Part shown: positions 5,165 through 10,210 of the stretch, piece after piece
Numbering within the stretch: the stretch's first letter is position 1
How the letters are laid out: each line of letters begins with the position of its first letter
Assembly (NCBI GenBank): GCA_027010905.1
Contig: JALVBA010000125.1
Coordinates: forward strand, 1-10,210
Origin: Marinilabiliaceae bacterium
Lineage (GTDB): Bacteria; Bacteroidota; Bacteroidia; Bacteroidales; Marinilabiliaceae
Length of the DNA: 10,210 bases
Direction: 5' to 3'
Translations under genes and position numbers: made by a program
The notes under the pieces: model-generated
Database searches by the model: none
Told to the model about the DNA's origin: nothing
The model's input: only the letters and a program-made list of their open reading frames with translations

Positions 5165-6586
5165 GTGGGACGATCAAGAAAAAAGAAACCATTACTAGAG
5201 AAGCTGGAGATTACTGATGTTGCAGCAGGAGGCAAAGCTATTGGCAAACTGGATGACAGAGTTGTTTTTGTAACAAAGGTTGTACCCGGCGACATTGTGG
5301 ATGTGCAGGTAAACAGAAAGAGGAAAAGCTTTTACGAGGGTTATCCGGTAAAATTCCATAAATATTCTGATTTAAGAGTAGAACCTTTCTGTGAACACTT
5401 TGGTGTTTGCGGAGGTTGTAAGTGGCAAGCACTCCCCTACGAAGAGCAGATAAAATTTAAAGAGCGAGAGGTGATAAACAATCTTCAACGATTAGGAAGA
5501 GTTGAACTACCTACGCATCAACCAATTTTAGGCTCAGACAAAAACAAGTATTATCGTAATAAGCTTGAGTACACATTCTCAAACAAAAGGTGGCTGTCGA
5601 TGGATGAGATGAGCTCGGATGAAGAGATTACTGATAAAAACGGATTAGGATTTCATATCCCGGGAATGTTCGACAAGGTGGTAGACATCAAAAACTGCTA
5701 CCTGCAACCCGAACCATCAAATTCAATACGACTTGAGATAAAAGATTATGCTCTAAAAAACGACCTTACTTTTTTTAATCTGAGAGACAAGGGAGGTTTG
5801 CTGCGTAACCTGATTATTCGCACTTCGCCCACAACCGGAGACGTAATGGTTATTCTTAGCCTATACTACGAAGATGAAGAGATTAGGACTGCACTTCTTG
5901 AGCATCTTAAAAACAGGTTTCCTGAAATAACCTCACTGATGTACGTGATAAACACTAAAGCAAACGACACCATTTCTGATTTGGAAGTAAAACTCTTTGC
6001 CGGCAATGATTACATCATTGAGACAATGGAGGATTTAAAGTTTAAGGTTGGCCCAAAATCGTTCTATCAAACAAACTCGTTACAGGCTTACGAGCTCTAC
6101 AAGGTTACTAGGGCGTTTGCCAATATCTCAAACACTGAAGTTGTTTACGACCTCTACACCGGTACCGGAACAATCGCAAATTTTATTGCTTCACAGGCAA
6201 AAACTGTGATCGGGATTGAATATATCCCAGAAGCCATTGAGGATGCAAAAAAGAACTCGCAAATGAACAACATCACTAACACTCGTTTCTTTGCAGGTGA
6301 CATGAAAGATGTATTAACAACCGAATTTATGGATAAACAAGGACATCCTGACGTTATCATTGCTGATCCTCCGCGTGCCGGTATGCATGCCGATGTTGTT
6401 GAGGCAATACTTAACAGTGCTCCCGACAGGGTTGTTTATGTAAGTTGTAATTCAGCTACTCAGGCAAGAGATCTTAGTCTGATGGACGAGAAATACAGAG
6501 TAACAAAGATTCAACCAGTGGATATGTTTCCACATACTCATCATGTGGAAAATATTGTATTACTTGAGAAGAGAGGAGATATCTAG
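5165..6586 (+). CDS. rlmD: 23S rRNA (uracil-C5)-methyltransferase, RlmD/RumA type
   Basis: 473 aa, TrmA/RumA family, which transfers a methyl from S-adenosylmethionine to C5 of a uridine in RNA (U1939 of 23S rRNA for RlmD; some relatives modify other uridines). An N-terminal TRAM domain (about 8-65) is followed by the iron-sulfur cysteines Cys76, Cys82 and Cys85 in FCEHFGVCGGCKW and Cys178 (KNCYL). The C-terminal methyltransferase domain has the SAM loop DLYTGTGTI (329-337), DPPR (401-404), the nucleophile Cys428 in VSCNS and the base Glu462 in HHVENI. All expected catalytic residues are present. The start is GTG at 5165: the following GRSRKKKPLLEKLEITDVAA resembles the MGRKRK-type N-terminus of Bacteroidota homologues, and no ATG offers a better fit. 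It is monocistronic, with its own promoter upstream and a terminator shared with the convergent mutase gene. The rRNA target is inferred from the family. Confidence 0.92.
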   Translation: MGRSRKKKPLLEKLEITDVAAGGKAIGKLDDRVVFVTKVVPGDIVDVQVNRKRKSFYEGYPVKFHKYSDLRVEPFCEHFGVCGGCKWQALPYEEQIKFKEREVINNLQRLGRVELPTHQPILGSDKNKYYRNKLEYTFSNKRWLSMDEMSSDEEITDKNGLGFHIPGMFDKVVDIKNCYLQPEPSNSIRLEIKDYALKNDLTFFNLRDKGGLLRNLIIRTSPTTGDVMVILSLYYEDEEIRTALLEHLKNRFPEITSLMYVINTKANDTISDLEVKLFAGNDYIIETMEDLKFKVGPKSFYQTNSLQAYELYKVTRAFANISNTEVVYDLYTGTGTIANFIASQAKTVIGIEYIPEAIEDAKKNSQMNNITNTRFFAGDMKDVLTTEFMDKQGHPDVIIADPPRAGMHADVVEAILNSAPDRVVYVSCNSATQARDLSLMDEKYRVTKIQPVDMFPHTHHVENIVLLEKRGDI

Positions 6587-6682
6587 CAATGCTTTTTGAC
6601 TATACTCATCTGCAAGTTTAGGATAGTAAAGGGGTTTTTGTTTAAATAAAAAATTGTTGATTTGTTGTGCAGATGCAAAAAC

Positions 6683-6730
6683 AAAAAACTCAGAAATACA
6701 ATTAGCATATTCCTGAGTTTTGTTTTATTT
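6683..6730. terminator. Bidirectional intrinsic terminator between rlmD and the mutase gene
   Basis: AAAACTCAG (6685-6693) pairs with CTGAGTTTT (6713-6721); after one mismatch, AATA (6695-6698) pairs with TATT (6708-6711), leaving a 9-nt loop. An A-rich stretch precedes the stem and TTTTGTTTTATTTT follows it, so it can terminate both convergent transcripts. Confidence 0.8.
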
Positions 6731-6751
6731 TGAATAGATGCCCTATGGGTA

Positions 6752-8500
6752 CTACAAATTGAGATCTTTACTGATCTGCACTATCTTCTCATCGGCCAAA
6801 GAGTTCACCTTGTCCCAATCCTCTTTCTTCTCAAACGGCACTTTCACCTCCATATAGAATTTTATTTTTGGTTCTGTACCGGAAGGTCGAACAGAAATTT
6901 TCGTACCATCTTCGGTGAAAAACTGCAACACATTGGATGATACCGGTAGGTCTATTTTGGTTATTGCACCTGTAGCAAACTCTTTCGTCTCCAAAACAGC
7001 ATAGTCCTTAATTACAACTACCTTCTGACCTGCAAGAACCTGTGGAGGGTTAGTTCTAAACTCTTTCATCAACTGCACAATCTCCTCTGCACCTGTTTTA
7101 CCTTTCCTAACAATGTAAATCATCTTCTCCTTCGAGAAACCATACTCAAGGTAGATATCCTGAATCACCTCATATAGAGTTTTACCTTCATCTTTAGCCC
7201 ATGCTGCAATCTCAGCGGCAATAGATATTGAAGCTACAGCATCCTTATCCCTGACATGATCGCCCGGCAAAAAACCGTATGACTCCTCGCCCCCACAAAT
7301 ATACTTTTTCTCACCTTCATTCTCACGAATTACTTTTGCTATCCATTTGAAACCGGTTAGCACGTCGTAGTAATCAACACCATACTTAACAGCAATATCC
7401 TTTAGCACCTCTGTAGTAACAATTGTCTTAACCACAAACTCCTTACCTGTCAATCGCCCTTTCTCCTTCCACTTTTTTAGCATGTACCATGTGAGGATAA
7501 GTGCAGTAATATTTCCATTAACAAGAACATATTCGCCCTTTGTATCCTTAATAGCAATTCCCAGTCTGTCACCGTCAGGATCGGATGCCATAATAATATC
7601 GGCATCTGTCTCGCGCCCTTTATTTAGAGCCATCTCCAACGCTGCCGGTTCCTCAGGGTTAGGAGACACAACGGTAGGAAAATCACCACTTACAACATCC
7701 TGTTCAGGCACATTAATAATATTTGTAAAACCAATATTTCTTAAAGCCATAGGTATCAACTTAACACCAGTGCCATGAATAGGGGTATAAACAATTCTAA
7801 GGTCCTGATTTCTCTTAATCACATCGGGGTCAAGAGTAAGCTTCTTCTCTGCTGCCAGAAAATCGTTATCCATTGCTTCGCCTAATATCTCTACCAACTC
7901 GGGGTTACGCTCAAATTTAATATCATCAACTGAAGCTATACGTTTCACTCCATCAATAATATTTTTATCGTGAGGAGGTATCACCTGACCACCGTCATCC
8001 CAGTATGCTTTGTATCCGTTGTACTCTTTTGGATTGTGTGATGCCGTAATTATCACACCACTCTGGCATCCCAACTTACGTATTGCATACGATATCTCAG
8101 GAGTAGGTCTCAAATCTTCAAACAGGTAAACTTTTATCCCATTGGCCGAAAAAATATCGGTAACTGTATCGGCAAAGAAACGGCTATTATTTCGGCAGTC
8201 GTAGCCTATTACCACGCCAATCTGATCGAGGTGAGAGAAACTCTTCTTCAGGTAGTTTGCCAACCCCTGAGTTGCTGCTCCAACTGTATATCTGTTAATT
8301 CGGTTTGAACCTGCCCCCATAATACCTCTCAAGCCACCTGTGCCAAACTCAAGGTCTCTATAGAAAGCATCAATAAGCTTTGATTTATCCTCACTGTCAA
8401 GCATTGCTCTAACAGCATTCTTGGTCTCTTCATCGTAATTACCCTTTAACCACGATTCTGCTTTTAAAAGCACTGCCTCTGATACACTATTATTTCCCAT
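6752..8500 (-). CDS. Phosphohexomutase (phosphoglucomutase/phosphomannomutase, PgcA-like)
   Basis: 582 aa, alpha-D-phosphohexomutase superfamily, which interconverts hexose 6-phosphates and 1-phosphates through a phosphoserine enzyme. All four signatures are present in order: the phosphoserine loop TASHNPKEYNGYK with Ser154, the Mg-binding loop DPDGDR (307-312), the sugar-specificity loop GGEESYGF (403-410), and the phosphate-binding loop RPSGTEPKIK (538-547). Length and the N-terminal FGTGGLRGIMG (52-62) fit the roughly 580-aa bacterial PgcA/PGM2-like branch rather than the 450-aa AlgC/GlmM branch. It follows rfbD after 82 AT-rich bases on the same strand, so co-transcription is possible. 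Glucose-1-phosphate is the substrate of RmlA, the first step toward dTDP-rhamnose, so the context favours phosphoglucomutase activity; mannose-phosphate use cannot be excluded. The ATG at 8500 has no clear Shine-Dalgarno. Confidence 0.92.
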   Translation of the reverse strand: MGNNSVSEAVLLKAESWLKGNYDEETKNAVRAMLDSEDKSKLIDAFYRDLEFGTGGLRGIMGAGSNRINRYTVGAATQGLANYLKKSFSHLDQIGVVIGYDCRNNSRFFADTVTDIFSANGIKVYLFEDLRPTPEISYAIRKLGCQSGVIITASHNPKEYNGYKAYWDDGGQVIPPHDKNIIDGVKRIASVDDIKFERNPELVEILGEAMDNDFLAAEKKLTLDPDVIKRNQDLRIVYTPIHGTGVKLIPMALRNIGFTNIINVPEQDVVSGDFPTVVSPNPEEPAALEMALNKGRETDADIIMASDPDGDRLGIAIKDTKGEYVLVNGNITALILTWYMLKKWKEKGRLTGKEFVVKTIVTTEVLKDIAVKYGVDYYDVLTGFKWIAKVIRENEGEKKYICGGEESYGFLPGDHVRDKDAVASISIAAEIAAWAKDEGKTLYEVIQDIYLEYGFSKEKMIYIVRKGKTGAEEIVQLMKEFRTNPPQVLAGQKVVVIKDYAVLETKEFATGAITKIDLPVSSNVLQFFTEDGTKISVRPSGTEPKIKFYMEVKVPFEKKEDWDKVNSLADEKIVQISKDLNL

Positions 8501-8582
8501 ATATTTATATTTTAATATTTTAAAAATAGAGATATCTAATTTACATAAATAAAACTACACTGCATACTTTATGTTTTTACAA

Positions 8583-9440
8583 TTAAAAGAGCTTACAAAG
8601 ACTGGCATACCAATGGGGAGTATCCACATCGTAGACACTTCTGATTTTCTGTTTGCTCAGCACGCTGTAGAAAGGGCGTGGAGCCGGTGTGGGATACTCA
8701 TCTGAAGATACCGGAACAATAGTGACATCTATTTTTGCCAAATCAAAAATATGGTATGCAAAATCGTACCAGCTTGCAACGCCTTCGTTTGTGTAATGAA
8801 AAACACCCGGCACAAATTTATAACTCTCCTCCTCTACCCTGTATATTATTGTGACTATTGCTTCTGCCAAATCAGCAGCATTGGTTGGTGAGCCAATCTG
8901 ATCCTGAACTACTCTCATTTCGTCCCTCTCTTTACCCAACCTAATCATCGTTTTCACAAAGTTATTACCATAAGAAGAGTACAACCAGGCTGTTCGGATA
9001 ATTACAGACTGAGGATTATTCCTCATCAGCAGCTCCTCGCCTTCAAGTTTTGTTTTGCCGTAAACAGATGCAGGGTTAGTTGAGGCATCTTCAGTGTACG
9101 GAAAATGAGCTTTACCATCGAACACATAATCTGTTGAGATATGTATTACTCTGGTTCCTGATTTGGCGGTAATCTCACCCAGAAGGCCCACCATACTGCT
9201 ATTCACCTCCTGTGCAGCCTCCCGGTCGCTCTCAGCCTTATCAACAGCAGTGTATGCCGCGCAATTTATTAAATAGTCGAAGGAGTGTTTACTGAAATAG
9301 TCTGAAACTCTGTTGTTGTCTGTCAAATCTAGATTATCAATAGTAAGAAAAGTAAATTTCATATTTGAGAAACGTCGTGAGAGTTTAACAATCTCACTAC
9401 CTAACTGACCATCAGCTCCTGTAACTAATATCTTTGTCAT
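8583..9440 (-). CDS. rfbD: dTDP-4-dehydrorhamnose reductase
   Basis: 285 aa, the usual RmlD length. It performs the last step of dTDP-L-rhamnose synthesis, NAD(P)H-dependent reduction of the 4-keto group. A Rossmann nucleotide-binding motif TGADGQLG (7-14) opens the protein, followed by NCAAYTAVDKAE (59-70), STDYVFDG (102-109), the short-chain dehydrogenase catalytic pair Tyr127 and Lys131 in YGKTK, and RTAWLY (149-154). QIGSPTNAADLA (181-192) is also typical of RmlD. Its ATG overlaps the rfbC stop codon in an ATGA arrangement, so translation is probably coupled. The product is cytoplasmic and feeds rhamnose into surface polysaccharide. Confidence 0.95.
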   Translation of the reverse strand: MTKILVTGADGQLGSEIVKLSRRFSNMKFTFLTIDNLDLTDNNRVSDYFSKHSFDYLINCAAYTAVDKAESDREAAQEVNSSMVGLLGEITAKSGTRVIHISTDYVFDGKAHFPYTEDASTNPASVYGKTKLEGEELLMRNNPQSVIIRTAWLYSSYGNNFVKTMIRLGKERDEMRVVQDQIGSPTNAADLAEAIVTIIYRVEEESYKFVPGVFHYTNEGVASWYDFAYHIFDLAKIDVTIVPVSSDEYPTPAPRPFYSVLSKQKIRSVYDVDTPHWYASLCKLF

Positions 9441-9997
9441 AGGGTGAATATGAAATTTTTCTCAGCCTCTTTCATCGAAGGCAGTATACTGTCTTTGTGA
9501 GATACGATGGCCTTGTCAGGAGGAATCTGCCAGTCAATACCTAAAGCAGGGTCGTTGTAACCTATTCCTCTTTCGGCAGATTTGTTGTACAGACTGCTAC
9601 ACTTGTAGGAAAATAGCACATCGTCACTCAGAACGGAGAAACCATGTGCAAATCCTTCGGGGATATAAAACTGCAATTTATTTTCTTCCGAAAGCTCAAT
9701 ACTATATTGCTGACCATAAGTGGGCGAATCTTTACGAAGATCAACAGCAACATCCAAAACTTTACCCCTAAGCACCTGAACCAGCTTAACCTGTCCGTAA
9801 GGCGCCAACTGATAGTGCAGCCCTCTGATTACGCCGTAGGATGACCTTGACAGATTATCCTGAACAAACTCCGTTCTTATCCCATTGTCGAAGTACCGAT
9901 CGCGATTATACGATTCATAAAAAAAACCTCTAGAATCCTTAAATACAGAAGGCGTTACAATTAATAATCCGGGGATGTTTACCTCTTTAACTTCCAT
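9437..9997 (-). CDS. rfbC: dTDP-4-dehydrorhamnose 3,5-epimerase
   Basis: 186 aa cupin-fold epimerase (RmlC) converting dTDP-4-keto-6-deoxyglucose to the 4-keto-rhamnose form, the step before RfbD. I set the start at the ATG at 9997 (MEVKEVNIPGLLIVTPSVFK), which gives the normal family length. The frame is open further upstream to the window edge, but that stretch has no RmlC similarity and the -7 promoter element lies inside it. Signatures: DSRGFFYES (21-29), catalytic His61 in RGLHYQ, Lys71 in GQVKLVQV, and the PEGFAHGF loop (113-120), with Tyr131 at the expected catalytic tyrosine position. Its last four bases overlap rfbD. The companions rmlA and rmlB are not in the window and may lie upstream or elsewhere. 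Confidence 0.95.
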   Translation of the reverse strand: MEVKEVNIPGLLIVTPSVFKDSRGFFYESYNRDRYFDNGIRTEFVQDNLSRSSYGVIRGLHYQLAPYGQVKLVQVLRGKVLDVAVDLRKDSPTYGQQYSIELSEENKLQFYIPEGFAHGFSVLSDDVLFSYKCSSLYNKSAERGIGYNDPALGIDWQIPPDKAIVSHKDSILPSMKEAEKNFIFTL

Positions 9998-10018
9998 GTA
10001 GTAAATCTTCTTTAACTG

Positions 10019-10026
10019 CAAATATA
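10019..10026 (-). promoter_or_regulatory. Bacteroidota -7 element for rfbC-rfbD
   Basis: Minus strand reads TATATTTG followed by C, a full match to TAnnTTTG, 21 nt before the rfbC ATG. This is nearly the same spacing as at rlmD. It argues that rfbC heads its own transcript and that the upstream open frame is not coding. No clear TTG box is seen at -33. Confidence 0.55.
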
Positions 10027-10210
10027 TAAAAATGATTTTACTCGTGCTATGGATAAAGGGATAATGTGTAGGAAGGGAATACGGTGTTCCTCGTTTCGAG
10101 AGCAATAGATATAAAAAACAGTATATTTTAATCCAATACTCCGTTATAAACTTAAGCGGCAATAGTACCAAAATACAATAGTTTGTCCAATCTCTTTTTA
10201 TTTTTAGCAT

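Noticed and set aside
6607..6675. CATCTGCA and TGCAGATG inverted pair between rlmD and the terminator
   Set aside because: 8-bp arms with a 53-nt AT-rich loop are within what chance gives, and a better terminator hairpin follows directly.
9998..10210. In-frame upstream extension of rfbC with a hydrophobic stretch, open to the window edge
   Set aside because: It has no RmlC similarity, would add 71 residues to a normal-length protein, and contains the -7 promoter element. AT-rich composition explains the lack of stops. I see no gene in this stretch.

Overview
The window reads as a chromosomal segment of a Bacteroidota bacterium, probably of the Bacteroidales/Marinilabiliales type. The evidence is a large secreted protein ending in a type IX secretion (Por) sorting domain, promoter elements matching the Bacteroidota -7 consensus TAnnTTTG 20 to 33 nt upstream of start codons, almost no Shine-Dalgarno sequences, and protein sequences that look like that phylum throughout. 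No phage, plasmid, transposase, CRISPR or resistance gene is visible.

Layout. (1) 82-2606, plus strand: a 767-aa surface or secreted protein with Ig-like repeats and a T9SS sorting tail, then a 57-aa peptide gene too short for routine ORF calling. A strong bidirectional terminator follows. (2) 2647-4337, minus strand: a QueF-like T-fold protein, then mnmH (tRNA 2-selenouridine synthase). Both families act on tRNA wobble position 34. The QueF-like protein has Gly where the family's catalytic Cys belongs. The mnmH N-terminus is partly encoded by a palindromic GC-rich repeat, and a second copy of that repeat type lies between the two genes. (3) 4338-5164: an 827-bp gene-free region packed with inverted-repeat modules: a 227-bp composite element with terminal inverted repeats, a 129-bp collinear long palindrome followed by a T-run, a tandem pair of short GC-rich hairpins, and three copies of an AT-rich 16 to 23-nt motif. 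(4) 5165-6586, plus strand: rlmD, a 23S rRNA m5U methyltransferase of the TrmA/RumA family, ending at a shared terminator. (5) 6752-9997, minus strand: rfbC, rfbD and a phosphohexomutase. These serve dTDP-L-rhamnose synthesis, with the mutase plausibly supplying glucose-1-phosphate. rmlA and rmlB are not in the window.

How it fits together: one half is RNA modification (Q-related, selenouridine, rRNA m5U), and the other is cell-surface sugar supply plus a secreted adhesin-like protein. The most unusual items are the Cys-less QueF-like protein, the repeat-rich intergenic region (above all the 129-bp palindrome, which could be a structured RNA or a MITE-like element), the repeat embedded in the mnmH reading frame, and the small proline-run peptide.
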